Below are positions 25,942-35,018 of a stretch of DNA of 41,146 nucleotides, in pieces (position 1 is the stretch's first letter; each line of letters opens with the position of its first letter). A program made the translations under genes and the position numbers. The stretch is from NCBI GenBank assembly GCA_003566455.1, contig PXDF01000214.1:1-41146 (forward strand), given 5' to 3'. The stretch comes from Desulfonatronovibrio sp. GTDB taxonomy: Bacteria; Desulfobacterota; Desulfovibrionia; Desulfovibrionales; Desulfonatronovibrionaceae. The notes under the pieces were generated by a model that did no database searches, was not told the DNA's origin, and worked only from the letters and a program-made list of their open reading frames with translations.

Positions 25942-26018
25942 GCGCCCGTAGCTCAGCTGGATAGAGTGCCGGACTACGAATCCGTAGGCCGCAGGTTCGA
26001 ATCCTGCCGGGCGCACCA
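25942..26018 (+). tRNA. tRNA-Arg (ACG anticodon)
   Basis: A complete 77-base tRNA with encoded CCA. The acceptor GCGCCCG pairs with CGGGCGC, the D-arm is AGCTCAGCTGGATAGAGT, and the anticodon loop CTACGAA has ACG at positions 34-36, which reads CGU (A34 probably deaminated to inosine). The T-arm contains AGGTTCGAATCCT. A terminator follows at 26026-26062. The last 18 bases of the gene and its flank recur, imperfectly, at 28169-28189. Confidence 0.97.
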
Positions 26019-26025
26019 AATATTC

Positions 26026-26062
26026 AGGGACTTACAATTAAAATGTAAGTCCCTTTCTTTTT
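26026..26062 (+). terminator. Intrinsic terminator after tRNA-Arg
   Basis: Arms AGGGACTTACA (26026-26036) and TGTAAGTCCCT (26044-26054) pair perfectly over 11 bases around a seven-base AT loop, followed by TTTCTTTTT. Confidence 0.92.
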
Positions 26063-26303
26063 GTGGCTGGCTTTAAGTAAACGCTTTGCAGGCAAATTTT
26101 CTCAGCAAGCCGGCAGGTTACGTTTTGTTTGCTCACAATGAGCTCCTCCATTCCAGGCCTGAATAAATATAGGATCGCCATTGACTCAACCTGCCAGTTT
26201 TATTATTTAGCAAATGCTTTTTTATCTTAATTTAAAAATCTGAATAAAATTTTTACAGGCAAGGGATCCCTGGAAATGCTCATGCCATAAAATGAGGTAA
26301 AAC

Positions 26304-28163
26304 ATGAAAAAGGTTATTTTGTTATTTGTTCTGGCTTCGCTTTTGTTCGCCGGCTACACATTGGCCGGGACGGTAAATCTCGAGTCCAGCCAGGAGATTG
26401 TATCAGGCGGTAATGCCCTGGCTGATCAAACCAGCCCCGACTCCACCCTTGCGGTCTATGCTGCTCACCAGGATATGGATAAAATATCTGCTGACCTGTC
26501 CCCGCGCGCCCAGCGCCTGCATGATAACTGGTCCAGCAGGCTGGATGGCAAAGGGTTTCCCCTGCAGCAAAAAGGACCCATTCTATTGAGGGAAACACAT
26601 GACAGCATTGATCTGGATATCACCCTGGCTGACTATCACCTGGACGAAGACGTCCTAAAGGATAATGTTCTTCGTTTACGTTATGAAATTATCAATAATG
26701 AGCAGATGCGTTATACAGCCCAGCTTCCCAGGCAAGTCTGGCTGCATGATGAACAGGGAATGCCCGTTGGTCTGCTTCGTTTTGCAGACCAGGACATAAA
26801 AGGAATCTGGTATGATAAGCTGGAAGGCCCGGTAGATATGGAAATTTTTCTGACAGATGTTGAATTCCTGCCCGATTCCCGGAATACGGATAGTGATTCA
26901 CAAGAAATGCTTGCAATTGAAAAAATCCTTTTGGCCTTCCAGATGGAGGAAGGGGCTCAATCACTCTGGAATGGTCGCGGCAAAACAGAAGCATCCAACA
27001 TCCTTGTGCTGGGTGGCGATGATGCGAAAGCGTTGCGGATTGGATCGGTACATTATGACAAGGAATTCAGAGATCATGACTTTCACGCATTTCCAGACCT
27101 CATGCCTGTCTTGACCGGTTTGGCGGACGATTCTGACTGGGGCGGACTTTCAAAGATATTTGAAAATCTTCTGCTGTCCTACGGGGACGCTCAATTTACT
27201 CTCACAGGGAGGGACATTGCCGGCAAACAAATTAAAGACATGGAACATTTGAGTCTTGAGCTTTTCAAGGCAGAAGGAGGTATACAAAAATCCGGCATTA
27301 ACCGGGACCAGAGGAATATTTCCGGCAACTATCATATTCGTGATCTAAGGGTCTGGTCTGAAGAAACTGACATGAGCATTGGAAGCTTTACTATTGAATC
27401 CGGCCTTGCCGGTTTGAACATGGTCAATGTATCAAAGTTAGCAGACAACCCGTTGGAATTTTTTGCCGAATTTCAAAACCTTCTTGAAGGTTTTCATTTC
27501 GGATTTTCCGCGTCAGGCCTTCAGGGGCGTCATGAAGATATTGACTTGTCAGGCTTAGCGGACGTGGCCATGAGTATGTCCATTTTTGGATTGAATTCTT
27601 CAATCCAGGACTTTGCTATTAAATATCAGCATTCCGGCCTCAAACAGGTTCAAACGCTACCAGCTGAGCTCACCCCTGGGAACCTGGCCTTTGGTTTTCA
27701 ACTGTCAAGAATTCCTGTTCTGGAATTGATCGGTACCGCCATGGTGGGCGGTGAAGACGTCAAGCCCATGGTGTTGGCTCTTTTTGCCCAGCACGGCTCT
27801 AACCTTGTGCTTGATATACTGGATGCGACTTTTCCCGCCGGCGGTTTGCGACTTGACGGGACCGCTTCAGTGGTTAAACCTGGATCATCAGCTGCAGGAG
27901 ATATGCCGGTACTGGAGATGGACGCGGTCTTTGACATCGGCGGCATTGAAGCCCTGGCAGAGGCCATGTCCAGGCATATGGACACAGAGGAAGACAACCG
28001 GAATCTTAAGGCAGTTGTGGCCTTTATTAAGCTGGCAGCCGAGGAAAAGACTGCGGATGATGGATCAGTCATCCATCATTTAAGAATCAAGAGCAACAAC
28101 CAGGGAGAAATCACTGCCAATGGCAAGGATCTGACGCCGTTACTCGATCTTATCAGTCAGTAA
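26304..28163 (+). CDS. Large exported protein of unknown function (619 aa)
   Basis: I do not recognise this protein with confidence. It begins with a signal peptide (residues 1 to about 21, ending YTLAG) and then has no further membrane segment, so it should be periplasmic or outer-membrane associated. The body alternates amphipathic beta-strand-like stretches with loops, with recurring phrases such as FHFGFSASGLQGRHEDIDLS and LAFGFQLSRIPVLELIG, and ends TANGKDLTPLLDLISQ. This layout recalls the DUF945/DUF2125 group of repetitive periplasmic proteins, but that is a guess. It stands alone between tRNA-Arg and an ABC exporter, with a terminator at 28199-28227. Start ATG at 26304 follows a GAGG. 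Confidence 0.8.
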   Translation: MKKVILLFVLASLLFAGYTLAGTVNLESSQEIVSGGNALADQTSPDSTLAVYAAHQDMDKISADLSPRAQRLHDNWSSRLDGKGFPLQQKGPILLRETHDSIDLDITLADYHLDEDVLKDNVLRLRYEIINNEQMRYTAQLPRQVWLHDEQGMPVGLLRFADQDIKGIWYDKLEGPVDMEIFLTDVEFLPDSRNTDSDSQEMLAIEKILLAFQMEEGAQSLWNGRGKTEASNILVLGGDDAKALRIGSVHYDKEFRDHDFHAFPDLMPVLTGLADDSDWGGLSKIFENLLLSYGDAQFTLTGRDIAGKQIKDMEHLSLELFKAEGGIQKSGINRDQRNISGNYHIRDLRVWSEETDMSIGSFTIESGLAGLNMVNVSKLADNPLEFFAEFQNLLEGFHFGFSASGLQGRHEDIDLSGLADVAMSMSIFGLNSSIQDFAIKYQHSGLKQVQTLPAELTPGNLAFGFQLSRIPVLELIGTAMVGGEDVKPMVLALFAQHGSNLVLDILDATFPAGGLRLDGTASVVKPGSSAAGDMPVLEMDAVFDIGGIEALAEAMSRHMDTEEDNRNLKAVVAFIKLAAEEKTADDGSVIHHLRIKSNNQGEITANGKDLTPLLDLISQ

Positions 28164-28168
28164 TTATA

Positions 28169-28189
28169 CTGCCGGGCGCGCCACCAAAT
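28169..28189 (+). repeat. Imperfect repeat of the tRNA-Arg 3' end
   Basis: CTGCCGGGCGC (28169-28179), a three-base insert GCC, and ACCAAAT (28183-28189) repeat CTGCCGGGCGC-ACCAAAT at 26004-26021, the 3' end of tRNA-Arg and its first flanking bases. Same orientation, 2.16 kb apart. This may be an old attachment-site duplication or a tRNA remnant. Confidence 0.5.
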
Positions 28190-28198
28190 TGACAGAGA

Positions 28199-28227
28199 GG
28201 CTGGGTGATTATCATCCAGCCCTTTTT
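28199..28227 (+). terminator. Intrinsic terminator after the exported-protein gene
   Basis: GGCTGG (28199-28204) pairs with CCAGCC (28216-28221), followed by TTTTT at 28223-28227. It overlaps the stop of the convergent permease gene by two bases. Confidence 0.7.
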
Positions 28228-29008
28228 ACTTTATCAGTCTTTTGCGCATGGCCCTGATGCTTAAAAAATAGAAGACCAGGGCAAAGACCAGGAGATAGGA
28301 AAGACTGAATAACGGGTTAGACTCAATCCTGCCCATGGTTAAAAGCCTGGTCAGCTCAACCAGGTGGTAAAGGGGGGATAGAGCGGCCAGGTACTGACCC
28401 CAGACCGGCAGACCGGAAACTGGAAAAAATGTGCCGCTGAACAGAAACAGCGGCGTCACAAACAGGAAAATAGGCAGGTTGAACATGTCTATGCTCGGGG
28501 TGATGCCGGTGAAATACATGCCTACTGATCCAAAGGCCAGACCGCCCGCAAAAGCCATGGGAATAACCATCAGACCCCAGGGATAGCTTACAAAACCAAA
28601 CACCGAGATGACCGTCAGAATAATCGCTGAGGCCAGCATGGACTTTGTGGCTCCCCAGACTATTTCAGCCGTGATCACCTCTTCCAGGGACAACGGCGTG
28701 GAGAGCATGGCGTCGAATGTTTTCTGGTAATACATGCGCACAAAAGAAGCATAAGTGGTTTCAAAAAAGGCGTTGAACATTATTGCCGTGGCCAGGAGAG
28801 CCGGAGCAATGAACCGGATATAGCCAAGCTCCTGTCCGGAATAGACAACGTCTCCGATGAGACCGCTGAGACCCACTCCAAAGGCGGCCAGATAAAAAAG
28901 AGGCTCAAACAGGGGAACCAGAAAATTGACCTTCCAGATGCGGCGGTAGACTATAAGGTTCCTTTTCCAGACCGGCAAAAAGAGCAGGGAAAGATTGAAG
29001 TTTTTCAT
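28226..29008 (-). CDS. ABC-2-type transporter permease (NodJ-like)
   Basis: A 260-residue membrane subunit of an exporter with six hydrophobic segments. The ABC-2 family region is TTYASFVRMYYQKTFDAMLS and PLSLEEVITAEIVWGATKSM, and the C-terminal part has FLFSGTFFPVSGLPVWGQYL and the L-SPLYHLVELTR block typical of NodJ-like permeases. The ATG at 29006-29008 overlaps the ATPase stop by four bases (ATGA) and has GGAG eight bases upstream; a longer frame upstream lies within the ATPase gene and is not supported. What the pump exports cannot be read from sequence. Confidence 0.9.
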   Translation of the reverse strand: MKNFNLSLLFLPVWKRNLIVYRRIWKVNFLVPLFEPLFYLAAFGVGLSGLIGDVVYSGQELGYIRFIAPALLATAIMFNAFFETTYASFVRMYYQKTFDAMLSTPLSLEEVITAEIVWGATKSMLASAIILTVISVFGFVSYPWGLMVIPMAFAGGLAFGSVGMYFTGITPSIDMFNLPIFLFVTPLFLFSGTFFPVSGLPVWGQYLAALSPLYHLVELTRLLTMGRIESNPLFSLSYLLVFALVFYFLSIRAMRKRLIK

Positions 29009-29937
29009 TCCCGCAGCTCCCTGCCGGTGAGGCGAAGAAAAACATCTTCCAGGGTTCCGTTTCTGAAAATACACTTCTTTGGGCAGAACCTCTCCCTGAT
29101 CACCCGGCCCAGACTATCCGGGTCATCAGTGTAAACTATTAGTCTGTTAACCAACTCTTCATGGCGAATATTCTTTTCCCGGATAAAAGAAATGATATCC
29201 GGTCCGGGATTTTCGACCTCGACTATGGATGTTCCCGCGTATTCCCGGATAAGCTCATCAGGGCTTCCCTGAACCAGAATCCTGCCTTTATCCATAATGA
29301 TCAATCTGTGGCACAGGTTGGCTGCTTCTTCCATGTAATGGGTGGTTAAAACCAGGGTCAGCCCTCTGGAGCGCAGGTCACGGAGCTTGTCCCAGACCTG
29401 GTGTCTTGATTGAGGGTCAAGGCCAGTGGTGGGTTCGTCCAGAATAACCAGGCTGGGCTCATTTATAAGAGATCTGGCCAGCATGAGTCTTCTGGCCATG
29501 CCGCCTGAAAGCTGGCTGACCTGGGCCTTTCTTTTGTGGTTCAGAGCGAAAAAATCGAGCAGGTCAGAGGTCCTCTGGACCGCTTTTTTTCTGGACATAC
29601 GGTAATATCCGGCAAAAACCAGAAGATTGTTTTCTACGCTCAAGTCCGGATCAAGGGTGTTCTCCTGCTGGCATACACCTATTCTGGAGCGAATTATCCT
29701 CCAGCCACTGGAGATGTCCAGATCAAAGACCTTCATGCTTCCGGAACTCAAGGGTGAAAATCCGTACATCATCCGGATAATGGAAGTTTTTCCGGCCCCG
29801 TTGGGACCCAGCAGCCCGAAGAACTCCCCTTGCTCCACCCTGAAGCTCACGTTGTCCACAGCAGTAAATGAGCCAAACCTTTTGCCCAGATCCACCGCTT
29901 CAATTATTGGATATCCTGTACCCATCAATTCCGTCAT
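29005..29937 (-). CDS. ABC-2-type transporter ATP-binding protein (NodI-like)
   Basis: A 310-residue ATPase partner of the adjacent permease. Walker A is GPNGAGKTS, the Q-loop is QQENTLDPDLS, the signature is LSGGMARRLMLARSL, Walker B is LVILDEPTTGLD and the H-loop is TTHYMEEA. A C-terminal extension of about 70 residues (from VEVENPGPDII) is usual for drug/polysaccharide-type exporters of the NodI group. The translated start could be ATG at 29937 or the ATG four codons later; neither has an ideal ribosome site. The HDAC-like gene ends 15 bases before it on the same strand. Confidence 0.9.
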   Translation of the reverse strand: MTELMGTGYPIIEAVDLGKRFGSFTAVDNVSFRVEQGEFFGLLGPNGAGKTSIIRMMYGFSPLSSGSMKVFDLDISSGWRIIRSRIGVCQQENTLDPDLSVENNLLVFAGYYRMSRKKAVQRTSDLLDFFALNHKRKAQVSQLSGGMARRLMLARSLINEPSLVILDEPTTGLDPQSRHQVWDKLRDLRSRGLTLVLTTHYMEEAANLCHRLIIMDKGRILVQGSPDELIREYAGTSIVEVENPGPDIISFIREKNIRHEELVNRLIVYTDDPDSLGRVIRERFCPKKCIFRNGTLEDVFLRLTGRELRE

Positions 29938-29952
29938 CCTGAAGAAAAATTT

Positions 29953-30897
29953 TTATGCGCTCATCAGCTCACGCACGTGAGCGGTGCAGCATTTGCTCAG
30001 ACCATCCGGATCATATCCCCCTTCCAGCACTGACACCAGCCTTTTGCCGGCGAATTTATCCGCGATATCCATGGCTATCCTGGTCATAAGCACGAAATCC
30101 TCAACTGCGAGGCCAAGCCTGACCAGATGATCCCCCTTCAACCCGTCGAATCCGGCTGATATCAGAACCAGCTGGGGCTGATATTTTTCCATGGCCGGAA
30201 CAAGATGCTCTGTAAAACTCGGCAGAATATCGTTTCCGTTTGACCAGGCAGGAAAGGGAAAATTCATGGTCATGCCCTTGCCTTGTCCGGCTCCGGTCTC
30301 ATACTCCTTCCCGGTGAATGGATACCACATATCCTGGTGAATACTGAAGAAAAAAACTTCCCTGTAATCATAAAAGGCTTCCTGAGTGCCGTTTCCATGA
30401 TGCCCGTCCCAGTCAATGATGAGTATCCGGTCCAGTCCATATTTTTCCCAGGCATACCAGGCCCCCAGGGCGACATTATTAAACAGGCAGAAACCCATGC
30501 CCATCATGGGCCTGGCGTGATGCCCCGGAGGGCGGACAGGACAGAAAGCGTTTGTGGACCGGCCTTGCATAACCATATCCACTCCGGTTAAAACAGCTCC
30601 GGCAGCTGCCAGAGCCGCTTCCCATGAAGCGGCATTGATCCCGGTGTCAGGAAAGCCAAGAGATGAAGAACCGTCCGCTGATTTGCGGCGAACCAGATTA
30701 ACATATTCCCTTGTGTGATTGAACTGAATTTCTTCTTCAGATGCGGGTCTTGGCTGAATCCAGGGCAGGGATGAGGTTTTGGAATCAGCCTTGAGCCCTT
30801 TGATAACGGCTTCCAGACGGGAGGAATTTTCAGGGTGTCCCCTGCCTGCTTCATGCTTCAGGAACGCATGGTCAAAGATTAAAACCGTATCTGACAT
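29953..30897 (-). CDS. Histone-deacetylase-superfamily hydrolase
   Basis: A zinc-dependent deacetylase-fold enzyme of 314 residues. Signature blocks are GHPENSSRLE, the histidine pair in RPPGHHARP, the metal site DWDGHHGNGTQEAFY, IHQDMWYPFTG, SAGFDGLKGDHL and the C-terminal EGGYDP. Bacterial members deacetylate polyamines or other acetylated metabolites (AphA/AcuC-like); the substrate here is unknown. I prefer ATG at 30895-30897, which has GGAG five bases upstream, over an ATG 12 codons earlier that has no ribosome site. It probably forms one transcript with the ABC exporter pair downstream. Confidence 0.9.
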   Translation of the reverse strand: MSDTVLIFDHAFLKHEAGRGHPENSSRLEAVIKGLKADSKTSSLPWIQPRPASEEEIQFNHTREYVNLVRRKSADGSSSLGFPDTGINAASWEAALAAAGAVLTGVDMVMQGRSTNAFCPVRPPGHHARPMMGMGFCLFNNVALGAWYAWEKYGLDRILIIDWDGHHGNGTQEAFYDYREVFFFSIHQDMWYPFTGKEYETGAGQGKGMTMNFPFPAWSNGNDILPSFTEHLVPAMEKYQPQLVLISAGFDGLKGDHLVRLGLAVEDFVLMTRIAMDIADKFAGKRLVSVLEGGYDPDGLSKCCTAHVRELMSA

Positions 30898-31021
30898 ATC
30901 AGCTCCATCAGCTGTGGTGGAAGGATTATTCATTTCTTTAAAATATACAGAATCCTACCCCAAAAGTCATGCAAAATTAAGGGGGTGATTATTCCTGACT
31001 GGCTGTGCGGGGAATCATTAC

Positions 31022-31167
31022 ATCCTGACTTTAGCGATTTTTCCTGTAACTATTTGATAAAACTCTCATTGTGAGAACCAGGAGGGTGCGTGAAAAACTC
31101 CTGATAACTGACTGAGATTGCTTCGCTTCGCTCGCAATGACATAGAAAAATCGTTCAATTTAGGTAC
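31022..31167. repeat. Dispersed palindromic repeat, copy B (about 150 bp, inverted ends)
   Basis: The ends carry CGATTTTTC (31035-31043) and GAAAAATCG (31145-31153) in inverted orientation. Inside, CTCATTGTGAG and CTCGCAATGAC form a second inverted pair around the word GATTGCTTCGCTTCG, a motif of a repeat class known from many genomes. The stretch TTAGCGATTTTTCCTGTAAC and the following ten bases match copy C (39841-39871, inverted) at 26 of 31 positions without gaps. It occupies the 360-base gap between the HDAC-like gene and the DUF2064 gene, where I see no gene. Confidence 0.65.
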
Positions 31168-31259
31168 AGATTAAAGCAGTGCCCATGAGGACTGATCAGC
31201 AGGAAACCTGTCTGGCATCAGGAAATTGCCCTGATAGAATACAGCCAGAACTCGACAAT

Positions 31260-31952
31260 CTAAGGTGAGCTGATATAATTTTCAATGGATCTGAACAAAT
31301 CAGCAGCATTGCCGGCAGGCAGATGATGGGAATCAAAAAGAAATCGCAGGTCATCCAGTGTGTCCACATCCATCAGGACGGGCAATGTAAAAATGTTTGC
31401 GCTGGATCTTGTCAGTACCTCCATGGTCTGCTCATAAACCTGGGAGGTGCTCCAGGAAATATCCGTGAAAACCTCAGGAAGAAAATTTTTTTCGCGCATT
31501 CCCAGCAGATAATACCCACCGTCCATTGCCGGTCCAATGACAGCTTCATGATCATCAAGTCTTGCCAGGGCGGTTTTGACATGTCCGGGCGATATCTGAG
31601 GAATATCGCTGCCCATCAGAATCACACCGGAAAAACCAAAATCAAAGCATTGTTCAAAGCAGCTTCGCATTTTTAATCCGAGGTCTTTGCCGGCCTGGGG
31701 AATATACTTATACCCTTTTCCCAGCCAGCACTCGTAGTCCCGGATGTCCCGCTCAGGGTGGCAACAGACTGCTATTTCACTGTCCAGACCGCTGCAGGTT
31801 TCCAGTAACCTGGAGACAAAACTTCTGTAGAGCCGGGCAGCCATGTCCATCCCAATCTCTCTGCCCAGCCTGGTCTTGACCTTGCCCGGCTCAGGATATT
31901 TGAGCATAATTGCCAGGCAGGAATGTTCTTTTGTCAGAATCCCCTTGTTCAA
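31260..31952 (-). CDS. TIGR04282/DUF2064-family nucleotidyl- or glycosyltransferase-like protein
   Basis: A 230-residue GT-A-like fold protein. Family hallmarks are LKYPEPGKVKTRLG near residue 17, LMGSDIPQISPGHV and IGPAMDGGYYLLGM, and a late VLMDVDTLDDL. Relatives are annotated as arsenosugar glycosyltransferases or CofC-like nucleotidyltransferases, but the true substrate is unknown. The start is TTG at 31950-31952, overlapping the stop of the serine acetyltransferase gene by four bases (TTGA); starting at a later ATG would remove the first strand. The overlap places it in the sulfur operon. Confidence 0.82.
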   Translation of the reverse strand: MNKGILTKEHSCLAIMLKYPEPGKVKTRLGREIGMDMAARLYRSFVSRLLETCSGLDSEIAVCCHPERDIRDYECWLGKGYKYIPQAGKDLGLKMRSCFEQCFDFGFSGVILMGSDIPQISPGHVKTALARLDDHEAVIGPAMDGGYYLLGMREKNFLPEVFTDISWSTSQVYEQTMEVLTRSSANIFTLPVLMDVDTLDDLRFLFDSHHLPAGNAADLFRSIENYISSP

Positions 31953-32869
31953 TCCTTCTTGCCCTGAAAAAGCCTGGTGTTGGGGGGCACGCTTTCTGTC
32001 AGCCAGGCATTCCCTCCTATGACGGATCCTTGACCTATTGTCACACGGCCGAGGATCGTGGCCCCGGAATAAATGATGACATTGTCCTCCACAATGGGAT
32101 GTCTGGGCTCGCCTTTTATAAGAACTCCCGAATCATTTTTGGGAAAGCTTCTGGCCCCTAGGGTGACCCCATGGTACAACCGGACATTATTGCCGATAAT
32201 ACATGTTTCCCCGATCACCGTACCTGTCCCGTGATCAATAAAAAAATCAGAGCCGATCTCCGCCCCTGGATGAATGTCTATCCCGGTTCTGGAATGAGCC
32301 ATTTCCGAAATTATCCTGGGAATGAGATCAACCTTGAGGTGATAAAGTTCGTGGGCAACCCGGTAATGAATCAAAGCCAGGATGCTGGGATAACAGAAAA
32401 TGATCTCCCCCAGGCTTTTGGCTGCCGGGTCTCCGTGAAACGCGGCCTGAACATCCCTGGCCAGGAAAGATCTTATCCTGGGCAGAGTAGAAATGAACTT
32501 ACCAGCCAGATCAATAGCTAAATCGTCACAATCATCGCATGAATCCTGGCCATTGAGATGACATAGAAAACAGTAACCCCGCCTGATCTGATCTCCAAGC
32601 AGGGTGTAAATCCGGTCAATTCCAGAACCAAGGTAATATGACATTGCTTCCGGAGATATTTCAGAGTTCCCGTAATAACCCGGAAACAAAACCGACTTTA
32701 GTTCATCCATGAACTCCGACAATACTTCGGCTGACGGCATGGGCTGACCGTGTTCAGGGCTGTAATAGACTTCGCGGTATGAATCCGGTCTGCAGAGATC
32801 CTTTATAACCTCGTCCATTATCTGCTGCCGCTTTTTGCCCCGGCCCGGGAGCATATCTTTTATGTTCAT
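31949..32869 (-). CDS. epsC: Serine O-acetyltransferase (EpsC-type)
   Basis: Transfers an acetyl group from acetyl-CoA to serine, the first step of cysteine synthesis. It has 306 residues. The left-handed beta-helix C-terminus is made of hexapeptide repeats and contains DIHPGAEIGSDFFIDHGTGT, GETCIIGNNVRLYHGVTLG and GEPRHPIVEDNVIIY. The longer N-terminal helical region matches the EpsC rather than the E. coli CysE form. An unusual C-x2-C-x7-C-x2-C cluster occurs there (C100, C103, C111, C114), which could bind zinc or an Fe-S cluster. ATG at 32867-32869. It lies just downstream of cysK, its pathway partner. Confidence 0.92.
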   Translation of the reverse strand: MNIKDMLPGRGKKRQQIMDEVIKDLCRPDSYREVYYSPEHGQPMPSAEVLSEFMDELKSVLFPGYYGNSEISPEAMSYYLGSGIDRIYTLLGDQIRRGYCFLCHLNGQDSCDDCDDLAIDLAGKFISTLPRIRSFLARDVQAAFHGDPAAKSLGEIIFCYPSILALIHYRVAHELYHLKVDLIPRIISEMAHSRTGIDIHPGAEIGSDFFIDHGTGTVIGETCIIGNNVRLYHGVTLGARSFPKNDSGVLIKGEPRHPIVEDNVIIYSGATILGRVTIGQGSVIGGNAWLTESVPPNTRLFQGKKD

Positions 32870-32893
32870 AATTTTTCGAGATATGTGATCATG

Positions 32894-33829
32894 TTAAATT
32901 GTTTCATCTTTCTGAAAAAGATCAGTGCTCAGATATCGTTCACCTGTGTCACAGACCACACAGACAATCAGCTTACCCTTGTTTTCCTCTCTACTGCCCA
33001 ACTTCAGGGCGCCGTGAACAATGGCCCCGGATGATATCCCGCAAAGGATGCCCTCTTCCTTTCTGAGCCTTACGGCCATATCAAAGGCCTGCTCTTTATT
33101 GATCTGAAGTATCTCATCCAGAATTTCCAGGTTGAGTATTTCCGGAACAAACCCGGCCCCGATTCCCTGGATGGAGTGAGGTCCGGGATTTCCACCGGAT
33201 AAAACTGGAGAATCAGAAGGTTCTATGACCACCACTTTAAGTCCCGGCTTTTTCTCCTTGAGAAAGGTTCCAGCCCCGGTGGCTGTCCCGCCGGTACCCA
33301 CCCCTGAAACAAAAATATCAACCATCCCTCCGGTATCATCCCAGATCTCAGGACCGGTGGTCCTGTAATGAGCTTCAGGGTTGGCCTGGTTCTCAAACTG
33401 CTGGGGCATGAACCCGCCGGGTGTTTCAGCCAGAATTTCCCTGGCTCTGGCCACTGCCCCTTTCATGCCTTCTCTGGCTGGAGTCAGGATCAGCCTGGCC
33501 CCAAACCCCCTGAGCAGATCCCTTCTTTCCCTGCTCATGCTCTCAGGCATGGTCAAAACAAGCTGGTACCCCTTGACTGCGCAGACAAAGGCCAGGGCTA
33601 TTCCGGTATTGCCGCTGGTGGGTTCAATAATCACATTTCCCTGCTTTAAGATACCTTTTTTTTCCGCGTCCAGGATCATATTCAAACCAATACGATCCTT
33701 AACCGAAAAACAGGGATTGTACAATTCAAGCTTGGCCGCCACCCTGGCCTGACATCCCTGGACTACCCTGTTCAAATAGACCATGGGGGTCCTGCCTACC
33801 AACTCGCACATGTTCTTGAATATTTTCAT
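32894..33829 (-). CDS. cysK: Cysteine synthase (O-acetylserine sulfhydrylase)
   Basis: A PLP enzyme of 311 residues that makes cysteine from O-acetylserine and sulfide. The PLP lysine lies in [11 protein letters not shown], the substrate loop is [12 protein letters not shown], and the phosphate loop is [10 protein letters not shown], followed by [11 protein letters not shown] and CGISSGA. The C-terminus includes ERYLSTDLF as in CysK. ATG at 33827-33829 has AGGGA six bases upstream and follows the nifS stop by one base (TGAAATG); a longer frame reaching into nifS is unlikely. Together with epsC and nifS it links cysteine supply to Fe-S assembly. Confidence 0.95.
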   Translation of the reverse strand: MKIFKNMCELVGRTPMVYLNRVVQGCQARVAAKLELYNPCFSVKDRIGLNMILDAEKKGILKQGNVIIEPTSGNTGIALAFVCAVKGYQLVLTMPESMSRERRDLLRGFGARLILTPAREGMKGAVARAREILAETPGGFMPQQFENQANPEAHYRTTGPEIWDDTGGMVDIFVSGVGTGGTATGAGTFLKEKKPGLKVVVIEPSDSPVLSGGNPGPHSIQGIGAGFVPEILNLEILDEILQINKEQAFDMAVRLRKEEGILCGISSGAIVHGALKLGSREENKGKLIVCVVCDTGERYLSTDLFQKDETI

Positions 33830-33830
33830 T

Positions 33831-35018
33831 TCAATTCCCTGTTTTGCAGCCAATGGGCTCATTTTGTTCTGAAAAAGGAGACATTTCCCTGAGTTTTTGA
33901 ATAATGCCCGGAAGCTTTTCCAGCACCAGATCAATATCATCTGATGTGGTGTACCTGCTCAGACTGAATCTGACTGAACCGTGAACATGGGTAAAGGGAA
34001 CACCCATGGCCCGAAGCACATGAGACGGCTCAAGGCTGCCTGAAGTACAGGCTGAACCGGAACTTGCGCAAACACCGAACTCATCCAGCATGAGCAGGAT
34101 GGCTTCTCCTTCAACATAGCTGAAGGAAATATTCAGGGTATTGGGCAGGCGATTCAAGGTCTCGCCGTTGATCTGGGCATTGGGCACAGCCTTAAGAAGA
34201 CCCAGTTCAAGCTTGTCCCGCAGGTCTGACATTTTTTTATTTTTCAGTTCCATATCTGCCAGGGCCAACTCCATGGCCCTGCCCAGGCCGATTATGCCGG
34301 TGGTATTTTCAGTACCTGCCCTGCGCCCGTTTTCCTGGTGTCCTCCCATAATATACGGCCTGAAAGGAGACTTTTTACGCACAAAAACAGCGCCCACACC
34401 CTTGGGTCCATGTATCTTATGTCCTGACAAAACCAGATAGTCAACTGGCAGATTCCGCGTATCCAGGGGGATCTTGCCAATGGCCTGGACCGCGTCGGTA
34501 TGAAACAGGATTCCCCTTTCTTTCGCGGCCTGAGCCATTTCCCTGACGGGAAAAATCACCCCTGTTTCGTTGTTGGCATACATTACCGAGACCAGGGCTG
34601 TGTCTTTGCGCAGATTGTCCAGGTATTCCTGCATGTCCAGCCGGCCTTTTTCGTCCACTCCCAGCCAGGTCACATGGTATCCCCCTGATTCCAGATTTTT
34701 CATGGTGCTGAGCACTGCCGGATGTTCCACCCTGGTGGTGATGAGATGCTTTTTGTCCGGCTGGGAGTCAGTTGCGGAAAAAATGGCTGAGTTATCACCT
34801 TCGGTACCTCCAGAGGTAAAGATTATCTCCCGGGGCAGGCAGCCAATCCCGGCGGCGACCTTTTCCCTGGCCTGGGCAATTTTTTTCTGTACCCGGCCTC
34901 CAAAACTGTGCATGCTGGAAGGGTTGCCGTAAAACTCACCAAAATATGGCTGCATCTCTTTGACCACTTCCGGATCAGTCCTGGTGGTGGCGTTGTTGTC
35001 GAGATAAGTAATATTCAT
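33831..35018 (-). CDS. nifS: Cysteine desulfurase (NifS)
   Basis: A PLP-dependent desulfurase of 395 residues that converts cysteine to alanine and a protein-bound persulfide. The PLP site is [13 protein letters not shown]; the catalytic cysteine lies in [19 protein letters not shown]. The N-terminus [11 protein letters not shown] and the segment [12 protein letters not shown] are typical of the NifS/IscS group I. The start ATG overlaps the nifU stop by four bases (ATGA), so it is coupled to its scaffold partner. Whether it serves nitrogenase or general Fe-S assembly cannot be told; no other nif genes are in the window. Confidence 0.96.
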   Translation of the reverse strand: MNITYLDNNATTRTDPEVVKEMQPYFGEFYGNPSSMHSFGGRVQKKIAQAREKVAAGIGCLPREIIFTSGGTEGDNSAIFSATDSQPDKKHLITTRVEHPAVLSTMKNLESGGYHVTWLGVDEKGRLDMQEYLDNLRKDTALVSVMYANNETGVIFPVREMAQAAKERGILFHTDAVQAIGKIPLDTRNLPVDYLVLSGHKIHGPKGVGAVFVRKKSPFRPYIMGGHQENGRRAGTENTTGIIGLGRAMELALADMELKNKKMSDLRDKLELGLLKAVPNAQINGETLNRLPNTLNISFSYVEGEAILLMLDEFGVCASSGSACTSGSLEPSHVLRAMGVPFTHVHGSVRFSLSRYTTSDDIDLVLEKLPGIIQKLREMSPFSEQNEPIGCKTGN

